64,000 nt of DNA from Shewanella halifaxensis HAW-EB4 (GCF_000019185.1 NC_010334.1:4154001-4218000); one strand, 5' to 3'. Counted from the stretch's first letter, positions 51,713-61,130 are shown. Translations and numbers: made by a program. Notes: generated by a model not told the origin, from the sequence alone.

Positions 51713-52147
51713 GTGATTAAACTGAGTTTACATTAAGAATTCAGAGTCACGAATTAACTGTTCGACTCCTGTTGAAATAGCTTGCTCAATAACCAATACA
51801 ATAATGCAAATTGGTGATGCAACCTCAATTATCGGTCATCTATAAAAATATGACTACCTATTAAGGTGATTATTTCTTGGTGTAATCTAATGCTTAGTGA
51901 TGCTTGGCAGGCTTTTAACTCGGGGGATACGCTAAATCTTAGTGATATACACCTAGTTGCAGCATGGTAGAACTAGACTCCAAAAATAAACGTGAATAAG
52001 ATCACAAATAAGTTTAAAGCATGACTTTAATTATCTAGCTACGAAAGGTACTTACCAAAAAATATAGTGGATTATAGGCGTTCATGGAGTAGTTTCGTGG
52101 TGCAGCAAGCCTGAATCGAACAGGCTTGCGAACTGAGTCGCTAACGT
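51713..52147. other. Gene-free interval with a hairpin near btuF
   Basis: Nothing coding. GCAAGCCTG (52105) / CAGGCTTGC (ending 52129) forms a 9-bp stem downstream of btuF on the minus strand, without a U-tract. Confidence 0.5.
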
Positions 52148-52984
52148 TTAACGCACTTTATCTAACGCTTCACAAAGTGCTTCAACGCCAAGCAAAGCCC
52201 TAGGCGCGGCGCGATGTAAAAGATCCGCGTTGAGTTGGTAGATGTGCTCATTTTTAACGGCTGGGATCTCTGTCCACAGGCTCCAATCCACGCCTATGAT
52301 GTTGCCTTCATCTTGGCTTTGCAGAATAACTTCAGGTTGTTTCAGTACCACAGTTTCTAGGCTGACTTGTGGGTAATCATTAGCTGCATCGACAAATACA
52401 TTATCACCATGGCATACACCGATGATCTGTTGGATCCAGCTGTTCTTAGCGACAGTCATAAGTGGCGTAGACCATAACTGATAAAACACACTGACCCCAG
52501 GTTTAACACTGTTGTCACTGCGCAGCTGACTAAGCTGCTGTCGGTAATCATCGGCAACCTTTGTCGCTTGAGCTTGATGACCCGTTAGCTCACCAAGAGA
52601 GACGAGCTCATCGGCCACCAGCTCAAGCGTACTCGGATTGCTATCAAACACACGAAAGCCCAACTCTTTGATGCGTGCAATATCTTCAGCCTTATTGCCA
52701 CCACTCCATACCACTACAAGATCAGGCTCTAACTCCAGCACCCGCTCGATCTGAATGCCGTAATAACCGCCAATACGTGGAATTTGCAGTGCGGCCTCAG
52801 GAAAGTCAGCATGGTCGGTAGTGGCTACAATCGACTCACCCGCCCCAATCGCATACAGCATTTCAACCGAATGTGGCGAAAGCGCAACAATACGTTTAGC
52901 GGGCGCAGCGTTATCAGCAAGCGCAAAAGCCGACGGTAAGGCGCATGCCGTCAGCAACATAAATAATTGGGTAACTCTGTTCAT
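52148..52984 (-). CDS. btuF: BtuF-like periplasmic vitamin B12-binding protein
   Basis: Protein of 278 residues with a Sec signal (MNRVTQLFMLLTACALPSAFALA) and the class III binding-protein fold: RIVALSPHSVEMLYAIGAGE, RIGGYYGIQIERVLELEPDLVV, and the C-terminal RAAPRALLGVEALCEAL. It delivers cobalamin or cobinamide to the BtuCD transporter, encoded at the other end of this cluster. The start at 52984 is fixed by the signal peptide; the ORF extends into upstream repeat DNA that is not coding. Confidence 0.9.
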   Translation of the reverse strand: MNRVTQLFMLLTACALPSAFALADNAAPAKRIVALSPHSVEMLYAIGAGESIVATTDHADFPEAALQIPRIGGYYGIQIERVLELEPDLVVVWSGGNKAEDIARIKELGFRVFDSNPSTLELVADELVSLGELTGHQAQATKVADDYRQQLSQLRSDNSVKPGVSVFYQLWSTPLMTVAKNSWIQQIIGVCHGDNVFVDAANDYPQVSLETVVLKQPEVILQSQDEGNIIGVDWSLWTEIPAVKNEHIYQLNADLLHRAAPRALLGVEALCEALDKVR

Positions 52985-53313
52985 TAAAATCCTTTTTGAA
53001 AATAGGTTAAATCTAAGACGGTACGAGCTAAGACGACTCAAGCCAAGACGGAAAGGCCGACAACAGCAAAGATGAAAAAGCTGGTTGATGATGTGAAAAC
53101 TCCACCTCTCCAGCGATATTTCACAGCATTCGAAGTTATGGCTAAGCTGTAAAATTTCCAGTAACAGCCTGCCCCTGTGCATACGACTCATTCTAAGCGC
53201 CGATAGATAGAGTGAACTCTCCTCTAAACTTAACCTGCACCGACAATAACGCGACAAAAGCTAGCAGGAAGAAAGTAATTTCAAACTGTTTGGAATCAGG
53301 ACAAAGCCGTCGA
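52985..53313. repeat. Intergenic repeat block D
   Basis: Between btuF and cobO. Contains AAATCTAAGACGGTACGAGC, GCTAAGACGACTCAAGCC and AAGACGGAAAGGCCGAC, degenerate reverse relatives of the 15-bp GTCTTAGCTTTGACC unit at 57603. Confidence 0.6.
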
Positions 53314-53363
53314 GTTTTCCTAGCCCCATCACATACGAGTAGTATGTGATGGGGTAGGAAAAC
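53314..53363. terminator. Long hairpin downstream of cobO
   Basis: GTTTTCCTA-GCCCCATCACATAC on the left pairs with GTATGTGATGGGG-TAGGAAAAC on the right, about 22 bp of stem with a single bulge and a five-base loop. It follows the cobO stop on the minus strand and may end or process the cob transcript before btuF. Confidence 0.65.
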
Positions 53364-53400
53364 GAAGACAATGCAGTCATCATTTCAAACAGGACGAAAT

Positions 53401-54018
53401 TTAGTAGTCGAAGCCGGGCTGGGCTTTGATACCGTTATCAAATGCGTGTTTGATCGGGAGCACCTCGCTCACCGTATCGGCCAGCTCGATAATAGCTCGA
53501 TGACACGCCCTGCCCGTCACTATCACATGCTGCATTGGCGGGCGATTATCAAGCGCCTCAAGCACTCGCTCTACCTCTAGATAGTGATAGCTAATCATAT
53601 ACGTTAGCTCATCGAGCATCACCAGATCGATACTGTCATCTTTAAGTAACTTCTCCGCAGCCTCCCAAGCTTGCAGCGCTGCGACGGTATCTTTTTCACG
53701 GTCTTGGGTTTCCCAGGTAAAGCCTGTTGCCATCACATGAAACTCGACGCCAGCGCCTTCTAGCAAGGTGCGCTCACCACAGTCCCAGTTGCCTTTAATA
53801 AACTGCACCACGGCGGCTTTCTTGCCATGACCGACTGCGCGAACGACAGTGCCAAAACCTGATGTTGACTTGCCTTTACCGTTACCGGTCAGGACTAATA
53901 AGATCCCTTTCTCTTCCTGCGCGCGATCGATCTTGGCATCCACACCCTCTTTAATCCGCTGCTGACGCGCTTTATGGCGCTCCGCTTTCGCTGCCTCGGC
54001 CGACTTATTATCCGTCAT
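53401..54018 (-). CDS. cobO: Cob(I)yrinic acid a,c-diamide adenosyltransferase (CobO/BtuR)
   Basis: Protein of 205 residues: P-loop LTGNGKGKSTSGFGT near residue 42, VVQFIKGNWDCGERTLLEG, and VMLDELTYMISYHYL with the conserved acidic residues, then VIVTGRACHRAIIELAD. The enzyme transfers the adenosyl group from ATP to Co(I) corrinoids. It belongs to the cobalamin cluster on the same strand, though 363 bases of apparently empty DNA separate it from cobQ. Confidence 0.95.
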   Translation of the reverse strand: MTDNKSAEAAKAERHKARQQRIKEGVDAKIDRAQEEKGILLVLTGNGKGKSTSGFGTVVRAVGHGKKAAVVQFIKGNWDCGERTLLEGAGVEFHVMATGFTWETQDREKDTVAALQAWEAAEKLLKDDSIDLVMLDELTYMISYHYLEVERVLEALDNRPPMQHVIVTGRACHRAIIELADTVSEVLPIKHAFDNGIKAQPGFDY

Positions 54019-54381
54019 ATTACATCCCTATTTTATCCCTTAAACACGAATCTAATTTGCTAAGTTATTTAAAAACGCTCAGCTATTACCATCTAAAAAA
54101 AACACTTACACCAACAAAAAGCGCATTCATTTATTACGTTTAAAAACACAAGCCAAACTCAGTAATGGCGAGGCTTTGAGCAATTACATTTATGACGCCC
54201 GCACATCATATTTTAATTGTTTAGTTAGCACACAAGTTACGTTTAACTTTCAGTCAAAAAGAGGTTTTTTACAGCATTAAGCGCTTTTGGCCTGTTTAGC
54301 TCTTATAAATACATTTTTCGACTTATTCACGATACTCTGTATGCACTCACCTCGTTATTAAGCCTAACGTTAGCCCAATCC
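54019..54381. other. Gene-free interval between cobO and cobQ
   Basis: A+T-rich, no ORF, no convincing hairpin or riboswitch. It may contain a promoter for cobO, which I cannot identify. Confidence 0.5.
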
Positions 54382-55983
54382 CTAACGGGGATCCCAGATC
54401 TGATTCAGACGTTCGAGATCTAAGTGCTGCTCAAGCACATCGGCGAGTCGGTTGAGCTGCTGTTCACGCACTTGATTAACATCAACCACCTCGGCCTGCT
54501 CCATACCCGCCCATTTAAGGATCAACTGACATGCCTCGGGCGAATCAAATAATCCGTGTAGATAAGTCCCCATGATTTGGCCATCACTGGATAACATCCC
54601 CTCGCTTTGGCTATGCTGCTGTTCAAGGTTAACTCGCTCACCATTTTTAGCCCAAAGACTTAATGGCTGCTCAAGCGGCATTAGCTGGCGTGAGCGGCCG
54701 CAGTGGATCTCATAACCCACAATACTGGCAGTTTCACCAAGCAAGCTTAGGCTTCCCTCTACCTGCTGTAGCACCTTTGTGCTAGTAAGCTCGGTCACTA
54801 ATGGCAGTAAACCCAAGGCTTCACTGCTGCCCGCGTAATCTTCGATCCCATCTGGATCGTCGATCGACTGACCTAAGATCTGATAACCACCGCAGATCCC
54901 AAGCACCTTGCCACCGTAACGTAGGTGTTTGTCAATCGCACAGTCCCAGCCCTGCTCACGGATAAACGCAAGATCGGCACGCACGTTCTTGCTACCAGGA
55001 ATAATAATTAGATCGGCGCTCGGCAGGGCTTGCTTGCTTTGAGACTGATTTTGAGACTGGCTTTGAGCTTGGGTCTGCAACGACACATAATTGAAGTCTA
55101 TCTGTGGATTGAGTCTTAAGGGATCAAAGTCGGTATGATTACTGATCCGCGGCAGTACTAGTACTAACACCTTAAGCTTGGTGTCGTTGGACTTTTCTGG
55201 CGCGGCAATTAATGCATCTTCAGCATCTAAATGCAGGTCGTGCAGGTAAGGCAATACTCCTAGCACAGGCTTGTTTGTATAGCTTTCTAGCCAATCTAAC
55301 CCGCCTTGCAACAGGCTCACATCGCCACGAAAACGGTTAATCACAAAGCCTTTTACTCGCGCCTGTTCCGACTCACTCAAAAGAGCCAAGGTACCCACCA
55401 AGTGGGCAAATACGCCGCCCTTATCGATATCGGCAATAATAATCACCGGGCAATCGACCTCTTCGGCAAAACCCATATTGGCGATATCACCTTCTCGCAG
55501 ATTAATCTCAGCCGGACTCCCAGCCCCTTCCACCAGCAGCATGTCGTACTCAGAAGTTAAACGCAGGTATGACTCACGCACTGCAGCCATGGCCTTAACC
55601 CGATAGCCCTCAGCATTTTTGCCAAAATAGTCTTCGGCTTCCATCTTCATCAAGGCTTTACCGTGGACAATCACTTGTGAGCCAGTATCTGAACTGGGTT
55701 TTAATAAAATAGGATTAAAATCAATTTGTGGCTCAAGATGACAGGCCACAGCTTGCAGTGCCTGAGCTCGGCCTATCTCACCACCATCAATCGTCACGGC
55801 ACTATTTAGCGCCATATTTTGCGGCTTAAACGGCGCGACTTTTACACCTTGCCTGACAAACAGCCGACACAAGCCTGCCACTAAAGTGCTTTTACCTGCA
55901 TCCGATGTAGTGCCTTGGACCATTAAGACTTTAGTTAGATTATTGGCGTTATTGTTATCTGTTACTGCCACTTTTACTGTCAC
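54382..55983 (-). CDS. cobQ: Cobyric acid synthase (CobQ)
   Basis: Protein of 533 residues with an N-terminal dethiobiotin-synthetase-like ATPase domain (VLMVQGTTSDAGKSTLVAGL) and a C-terminal class I glutamine amidotransferase domain with nucleophile Cys in GKVLGICGGYQILG and His in MGTYLHGLFD. It amidates four carboxylates of adenosylcobyrinic diamide. The start is a GTG at 55983 with AGGAG upstream; an ATG 20 codons later is possible. A Gln/Ser-rich linker (SLQTQAQSQSQNQSQSKQAL) about residue 300 is unusual. Confidence 0.95.
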   Translation of the reverse strand: MTVKVAVTDNNNANNLTKVLMVQGTTSDAGKSTLVAGLCRLFVRQGVKVAPFKPQNMALNSAVTIDGGEIGRAQALQAVACHLEPQIDFNPILLKPSSDTGSQVIVHGKALMKMEAEDYFGKNAEGYRVKAMAAVRESYLRLTSEYDMLLVEGAGSPAEINLREGDIANMGFAEEVDCPVIIIADIDKGGVFAHLVGTLALLSESEQARVKGFVINRFRGDVSLLQGGLDWLESYTNKPVLGVLPYLHDLHLDAEDALIAAPEKSNDTKLKVLVLVLPRISNHTDFDPLRLNPQIDFNYVSLQTQAQSQSQNQSQSKQALPSADLIIIPGSKNVRADLAFIREQGWDCAIDKHLRYGGKVLGICGGYQILGQSIDDPDGIEDYAGSSEALGLLPLVTELTSTKVLQQVEGSLSLLGETASIVGYEIHCGRSRQLMPLEQPLSLWAKNGERVNLEQQHSQSEGMLSSDGQIMGTYLHGLFDSPEACQLILKWAGMEQAEVVDVNQVREQQLNRLADVLEQHLDLERLNQIWDPR

Positions 55984-55995
55984 TTTGGCACTCTC

Positions 55996-56526
55996 CTAAC
56001 CTTTTAAACACAGAGGCAAACCAGCAGTCACTAAGGTGACTCTGTCTGCAATTGCCGCTATCTCTTGATGCAACCAGCCCGCTTCATCAACAAAGCGGCG
56101 GTTTAACTCCCCCAGTGGCACTATGCCACAGCCTACCTCGTTACTGACTAAAATCACGTTGCCCGGCAGTTCAGTCAAAGTTTGTAAAAATCCCGCCTTA
56201 ACCAGCTGCCAGTCGTCTTCAGGTTTTAGTAAGTGATTAGTCAACCACAGAGTCAGACAGTCAACCAAGATGATGCTGTTTGCGCTAGCGTGTACCTTTA
56301 AGGCGGCAGTTAACTCAAGCGGACACTCTATGGCACGCCAATTAATAGTATCTGACTCACGCTGAGTTTGATGGTGACGAATACGCTGAGCCATTTCGCT
56401 ATCGAGCGCCTGCGCGGTGGCAAAATAGAAGCACTCGCTATCAACATTGTTTTGCAGCTCAGCTACTTGCGCCTCGGCGAAGCGGCTCTTACCGCTGCGA
56501 GCACCACCTAATACCAGATGGATCAC
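55996..56526 (-). CDS. cobU: Bifunctional adenosylcobinamide kinase/guanylyltransferase (CobU/CobP)
   Basis: Protein of 176 residues: P-loop LVLGGARSGKSRFAEAQ at the N-terminus, HHQTQR with the catalytic His, ILVDCLTLWLTN and VSNEVGCGIVP. It phosphorylates adenosylcobinamide and attaches GMP. Its start overlaps the end of cobS by four bases and it is 12 bases from cobQ. Confidence 0.95.
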   Translation of the reverse strand: MIHLVLGGARSGKSRFAEAQVAELQNNVDSECFYFATAQALDSEMAQRIRHHQTQRESDTINWRAIECPLELTAALKVHASANSIILVDCLTLWLTNHLLKPEDDWQLVKAGFLQTLTELPGNVILVSNEVGCGIVPLGELNRRFVDEAGWLHQEIAAIADRVTLVTAGLPLCLKG

Positions 56527-57302
56527 CAGCTGACTCCTAAGATGAGTAATAATAGATAACAGCTAAGCTCCGAGCCTTGCTGGGCAGCGCCAAGTGTGTC
56601 TCCGGTATAGCCACCAATCTGGCTTCGAAACAATCTAATAAAGCCGTAACGCACAATAACAAGACCCGTAATCAGCACTAATGCAGGCACTAAACCAACT
56701 AACAGCAGTGCCAACACGCCGGAGGCCAGTAAGATCGATAACTCATTGATCCCCTGCTGCTGGGCCAAAGGCTTGCTCTTACTGGTATCAGTGTCACTGA
56801 CATATTCCTCTGAAAAGATAAAACTCGCTGCCACCACTCGGCTCAAACAATGCCCAACGATTAACGCCAGACTCACAGAGCTCGGGTCAAACAGGGCTAA
56901 CTCTGTCAGCAATTGCCACTTGAGTAGCAGGGCCAGTACCAAAGCCAGCGCGCCATAACTACCAAGGCGTGAGTCTTTCATGATGTTAAGTTTAGCTTCT
57001 ACCGTCCAGCCGCCACCAAGACCGTCAGCGGTATCGGCAAGACCATCTTCATGAAAGCCACCCGTGACTAACACGCTGGTTATCATGGCAAACACGATCG
57101 CAACAGAGGGCGAGACCCAATACAGCATTAGGCTGTAAACCGCAGCACTAATTGCCCCCACCAGCAAGCCCACTAAACCGAAGTAGCGGCTCGCTTTATT
57201 GAGTTTATCTGCATCAACCTCAATCCACTTCGGCATTGGGATCCGAGTAAAGAATCCCATTGCGATAAAAAATAGATTGAGCTGTTTTTGCCAAAGTTGC
57301 AT
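56523..57302 (-). CDS. cobS: Adenosylcobinamide-GDP ribazoletransferase (CobS)
   Basis: Integral membrane protein of 259 residues: FFTRIPMPKW near the start, the conserved GGFHEDGLADTADGLGGGW with acidic metal-binding residues, and KDSRLGSYGALALVLALLLKW. It joins the nucleotide loop to the corrin in the inner membrane. The ATG at 57302 has AAGGA upstream; the longer ORF to 57464 reads through repeat DNA and is not believed. Confidence 0.95.
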   Translation of the reverse strand: MQLWQKQLNLFFIAMGFFTRIPMPKWIEVDADKLNKASRYFGLVGLLVGAISAAVYSLMLYWVSPSVAIVFAMITSVLVTGGFHEDGLADTADGLGGGWTVEAKLNIMKDSRLGSYGALALVLALLLKWQLLTELALFDPSSVSLALIVGHCLSRVVAASFIFSEEYVSDTDTSKSKPLAQQQGINELSILLASGVLALLLVGLVPALVLITGLVIVRYGFIRLFRSQIGGYTGDTLGAAQQGSELSCYLLLLILGVSW

Positions 57303-57602
57303 GTAAAAATCCTTAAAAAAATCGAATAAGGCTAAGACGGGGAGAGCCGATAAAAGCCGGATAAAGCAAAGACGATTAGAGTCAGAGAGAGCAGAGACGG
57401 TTAAAAGCCGAATAGAGCAAAGACGAACGGTCTTCAACCTGTCGAAAAAGCTATAGCCTTCCAATCTTTTTCAACTCTTTCGTCATAGCCTGTATCATCT
57501 TTCCCTGTAGGTCGGTATTTATGCCGACAAGCCCTTTATATAAAACCAAGGTTGATGGGCTAAAGCCCAACCTACAGAAGAACAAATAGGCTGTTCCAGC
57601 TC
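57303..57602. repeat. Intergenic repeat block E with REP-like pair
   Basis: No gene. CAAAGACGAACGGTCTTCAACC (about 57418) is shared with 49995. CTGTAGGTCGGTATTTATGC (57505) and GATGGGCTAAAGCCCAACC..CTACAG (57554-57577) form an inverted REP pair whose outer ends CTGTAGGT / CCTACAG can pair. Confidence 0.72.
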
Positions 57603-57775
57603 AGCTTTGACCGTCTTAGCTTCAACCGTCTTAGCTTCAACCGTCTTAGCTTGAACCATCTTGGCTTTGACCGTCTTAGCTTTGACCGTCTTAGCTTTGA
57701 CCGTCTTGGCTTGAACCGTCTTAGCTTTGACCGTCTTGGCTTGAACCGTCTTGGCTTTGACCGTCTTAGCTTGTT
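57603..57775 (+). repeat. 15-bp tandem array between cobT and cobS
   Basis: About 11.5 uninterrupted copies of AGCTTTGACCGTCTT with limited variation (TTCAACC, TTGAACC, TTGGC). It lies inside the cob operon, just before the cobT stop on the minus strand reading order. Single relatives of the unit occur in blocks A, B and D. Confidence 0.95.
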
Positions 57776-57782
57776 TCAGCAG

Positions 57783-58811
57783 TTAAATCTCTATCCCTGC
57801 ATCTGCAAAGCTGGCCATCTCATTATAGAAATTCACCGCTGCTTGAATAAGCGGGAGCGCCAATGCCGCCCCCGTGCCTTCACCCAGTTTCATGCCAAGC
57901 TTTAACAACGGCTTAGCTTGCAAGAATTCCAGCATCATAACGTGGCCCTTCTCATCTGACTGATGAGCGAAAATCATATACTCACGCACGTTGGGGTTAA
58001 TCTTGATTGCCGCTAATGCCGCTGCAGTTGCGATAAAGCCATCGACAATCACCAGCATATTACGCTCGGCAGCGGCCAACATAGCGCCTGTCATCTGCAC
58101 AATCTCAAAGCCGCCGAGACAGGCCAGAACCTGCATTGGGTCATCAAGCTCACAGTGGTGCATAAGCAGAGCTTGCTCGACTAACATCTTCTTGCGCTTA
58201 AAGGTTGTCGCATCGATGCCTGTGCCTCGGCCAACACAATCTTCTGCCTTCATTCCAGTTAGCGCAGCCATAATTGCCGCCGCAGACGAGGTATTGCCAA
58301 TGCCCATTTCACCCAAGGCGATTAAGTTACAACCGTTTTGATGGTGTAGCTCGACTCTGTCGGTAGCCATCTTAAAGCCTTGTTTCACCGCGCCTAAGGT
58401 CATGGCAGCACGTTTATGAATGGGCCCTGTGCCCGCACCTAAACGCTGGTCAATTACGCCCTCTAGATTTTCAATCGGCTTTAAGATGCCGCAATCTATC
58501 ACCTCTAAGTCAAAACCTACTTGACGAGTAAATACATTAATCGCCGCACCGCCATTGATAAAGTTAACCACCATCTGTGTGGTCACTTCACTCGGTGCTA
58601 TCGATACGCCAGAATCTGCAATGCCGTGGTCGGCCGCAAATACCATCATCTTTGGATTACGGATCTGGGGTTTATCTTTACCGAGTACACGGGCGATTTG
58701 CAGCGCTAAGGTTTCCAAGTCGCCCAGAGCGCCCAAGGGTTTGGTTTTTGTGTCAATTTTTTGCTGAATGACATCGTCAAATTCAGTATTTATTAGTTTA
58801 ATATCGAACAT
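57783..58811 (-). CDS. cobT: Nicotinate-nucleotide-dimethylbenzimidazole phosphoribosyltransferase (CobT)
   Basis: Protein of 342 residues: [52 protein letters not shown], and catalytic Glu in [13 protein letters not shown] near the C-terminus. It makes alpha-ribazole phosphate for the lower ligand. The ATG at 58811 has AGGGA upstream. It lies between btuC and cobS in the cluster. Confidence 0.96.
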
Positions 58812-58878
58812 ATTTGATTCCCTTAACCGCTTAATAAGGTTGAGTTGTACGTACAACGATCACTATTACAATGGCTCG

Positions 58879-59934
58879 CTAGATGCGCTTGGCACTGCGA
58901 CTACCTAAAATAAATAAAAAGAAAATACTGCCCATCACCGAGGTAATGATCCCCACTGGCAGCTCTTGGTAACTCAGCAGAGTTCGCGCTAACACATCGA
59001 CCCAAACCAAAAATAGTCCGCCCAGTAGCGCCGTTAATAGCAGAGGGTATCGCCCAGGAAACAGCAAGCGTACGGTATGGGGCACCATTAGCCCGATAAA
59101 ACCAATTCCGCCGCAATTTGCGACTAAGATTGCGGTGATAAGCGAGCACAATAGCAACATATTAAGCCGCAAAAACCCAACATTAATCCCTAAAGTATGG
59201 GCGGTTTCATCACCGGCACGCATGGCCACTATTTGGCGCTTATTCAGCAAGATAACTAGGGTGGCAACGATGACGACAGCCGCTGGCAACCACAAGCCTT
59301 GCCAGCTCGCTTTAGCAAAGCTACCTAAAGTCCAAAATAGTACCGATGCCGCTGCTTGTGGGCTAGAGAAGTACAGCATTAGGCTGGCCATTGCGCCAAA
59401 CATAAACGAGATCGCCACCCCAGAAAGTAGCATCCGCTCGACCTGAGTACTTAAGTTACGACCGCATAGACTGAGTACCATCACCACTGAAAGGCTGGCA
59501 CCAATAAAGGCGCCAACAGGCAGGCTTAGCCAGAGCATGCTTTGACTAAAGAGAGTAAGAGCCACCACGGCGCCAAAAGAAGCGCCAGAGGAGATCCCAA
59601 AAAGATAAGGGTCAGCCAGAGGATTGCGGGTCACGGTTTGCAGTACGCTGCCCGCAATCGACAGCCCTGCCCCGGCGATAAATGCCAGTAACACTCGCGG
59701 TAAACGCAGCTCCCAAATAATCCGCTCTTTCACGCCGATAGGCTCGCCGATATTAAATAACTTATGGCTAAACACATTCAGCACATCGACAGCGCTAATA
59801 GTGGCGGCACCAAAACTTGTAGCCGCAAACGGGGTAAGCAATGCCACAAAAGTGAGTATAAGTAGCACTAGATGCTCAGTTCGGCGACGACAAGTCATTG
59901 CTAGCGGGTTGCTAGCGATTGTGGCCTTACTCAT
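58879..59934 (-). CDS. btuC: BtuC-like cobalamin ABC transporter permease
   Basis: FecCD-family permease of 351 residues with about ten membrane helices: WELRLPRVLLAFIAGAGLSI, NPLADPYLFGISSGASFGA, GFIGLMVPHTVRLLFPG (the coupling region for the ATPase) and LPVGIITSVMGSIFFLFIL. The ATG at 59934 has GGAG upstream and overlaps btuD by eight bases. Context in a B12 cluster behind a cobalamin riboswitch points to B12 rather than siderophore uptake. Confidence 0.93.
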   Translation of the reverse strand: MSKATIASNPLAMTCRRRTEHLVLLILTFVALLTPFAATSFGAATISAVDVLNVFSHKLFNIGEPIGVKERIIWELRLPRVLLAFIAGAGLSIAGSVLQTVTRNPLADPYLFGISSGASFGAVVALTLFSQSMLWLSLPVGAFIGASLSVVMVLSLCGRNLSTQVERMLLSGVAISFMFGAMASLMLYFSSPQAAASVLFWTLGSFAKASWQGLWLPAAVVIVATLVILLNKRQIVAMRAGDETAHTLGINVGFLRLNMLLLCSLITAILVANCGGIGFIGLMVPHTVRLLFPGRYPLLLTALLGGLFLVWVDVLARTLLSYQELPVGIITSVMGSIFFLFILGSRSAKRI

Positions 59935-60865
59935 CAGGGTCTCCAACTTTCATTTGAGCCAGAGCTTCAGCTTTCACTTGAACACCCGCCTTTATATCAG
60001 CGGTTGTATGAACGCCGTTTGCCGAGACAGCCTCGTAACCATAGAAATAACTGATAAGTGGATTCCCATGCTGAGGGTGCGGCCTAATTTGACAGCACAC
60101 ATCGAACACCTCGGCGATCCGCTGCTCGGTGAGTACCGCTTTAGGTGAGCCGCAGGCTATGGCTCGACCGTTATCAAGCAGCAATAGTTCATCACACAGC
60201 GCGCTGGCAAGGTTAAGATCATGAATAGAGGTGATGACTGTGATATTGAGGCTGCGCAGTAACTCTAAGGTTTGGATCTGATAACGAATATCTAAGTGAT
60301 TTGTCGGCTCATCGAGAATAAGTAACTTAGGCCGTTGTACTACAGCACGAGCAATCAAGGCTCGCTGCTTCTCGCCGCCAGATAGGCTCTCGTAGGCTTG
60401 ATTGGCTTTATCTTGTAGGCCAACTTTTTCAAGCGCCTGCGCTATCACTGCGCGGTCGGCGCGACCGGTAAAATCAAATGCACTTTTGTGAGGCGTTAAC
60501 CCAAGGGCTATAAGCTGCGCAGTGGTCATCTCGAAATGATGCGGAGTATCTTGCAGCACCACGGCAATTTGCTGTGCAAACGCCTTAGCCGACAAGGTGT
60601 TAATTTCGTCGCCAAAGAGATGAATGCAGCCTGTTGTAGGCTTAATAAAGCGGTATAAGCAGCGCAGCAGGCTCGACTTGCCCGCGCCGTTAGGGCCAAT
60701 AATCCCCAGCATCTTGCCTTCAGCTAGACTAAATTCAATGCCCGATAAAATCGCTTTACCACCTAGCTGCCAGCTCAAGTCTTTCACCGACAGCACTGTT
60801 TTTGCGTCCAAATCGGTTTGGGTACTAGGATTGTTTATGCTAGCCCATTTTGTCATGAGAGGCAT
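59927..60865 (-). CDS. btuD: BtuD-like cobalamin ABC transporter ATPase
   Basis: Protein of 312 residues: Walker A GPNGAGKSSLL, Q-loop VVLQDTPHHFEM, signature LSGGEKQRALIARA, Walker B LLILDEPTNHLD and H-loop SIHDLN. It powers BtuC. A C-terminal extension of about 45 residues follows. First gene of the cluster, starting 135 bases downstream of the riboswitch. Confidence 0.93.
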   Translation of the reverse strand: MPLMTKWASINNPSTQTDLDAKTVLSVKDLSWQLGGKAILSGIEFSLAEGKMLGIIGPNGAGKSSLLRCLYRFIKPTTGCIHLFGDEINTLSAKAFAQQIAVVLQDTPHHFEMTTAQLIALGLTPHKSAFDFTGRADRAVIAQALEKVGLQDKANQAYESLSGGEKQRALIARAVVQRPKLLILDEPTNHLDIRYQIQTLELLRSLNITVITSIHDLNLASALCDELLLLDNGRAIACGSPKAVLTEQRIAEVFDVCCQIRPHPQHGNPLISYFYGYEAVSANGVHTTADIKAGVQVKAEALAQMKVGDPDE

Positions 60866-60999
60866 TCGACCCAGCCTCTAAGCCCTGTCTTTAGTTTCAC
60901 TTTCTTGTCTCCCTCGAGTCGCCCGCACGAGTTTATGTGTATATGGATACACTTCTAATTATCAACACGTACTTATTGATACGTACTGAACAACATCAG

Positions 61000-61130
61000 T
61001 TAGGCAGGTATCTGACTTAGAAGCAGCGCTACGGCTAAGCTTCCCTACAGTTGCGGGTACAGTCCGGACTAAGCCACTGCTTGCAGTCAGCTTCCGGTTC
61101 CCTTTATGCCGTTAAGCACCTAACTTTCAT
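61000..61130 (-). promoter_or_regulatory. Cobalamin (AdoCbl) riboswitch upstream of btuD
   Basis: On the minus strand the conserved elements occur in order: GTTAGGTGC at the 5' end, AAAGGGAACCGG, a CCCGCAACTGT core segment and AGTCAGATACCTGCC at the 3' end. It is placed before btuD-btuC-cobT-cobS-cobU-cobQ, which would be switched off by B12. Confidence 0.92.

Noticed and set aside
52985..53257. N-terminal extension of the btuF ORF
   Set aside because: The signal peptide begins at 52984; the extension reads through degenerate repeat DNA.
53258..53400. Second cobalamin riboswitch before btuF or after cobO
   Set aside because: None of the conserved elements (CCCGCAACTGT core, AGYCAG..ACCTGCC box) is present.
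57303..57464. N-terminal extension of the cobS ORF
   Set aside because: A Shine-Dalgarno precedes the ATG at 57302 and the extension is repeat block translated in frame.
57603..57775. CRISPR array
   Set aside because: Units are 15 bp, contiguous and without unique spacers; no cas genes nearby.
57651..57905. Plus-strand ORF with NRLSFDRLGLNRLGFDRLS repeats
   Set aside because: It is a translation of the 15-bp tandem array continued antisense into cobT; no ribosome binding site and no independent coding signal.
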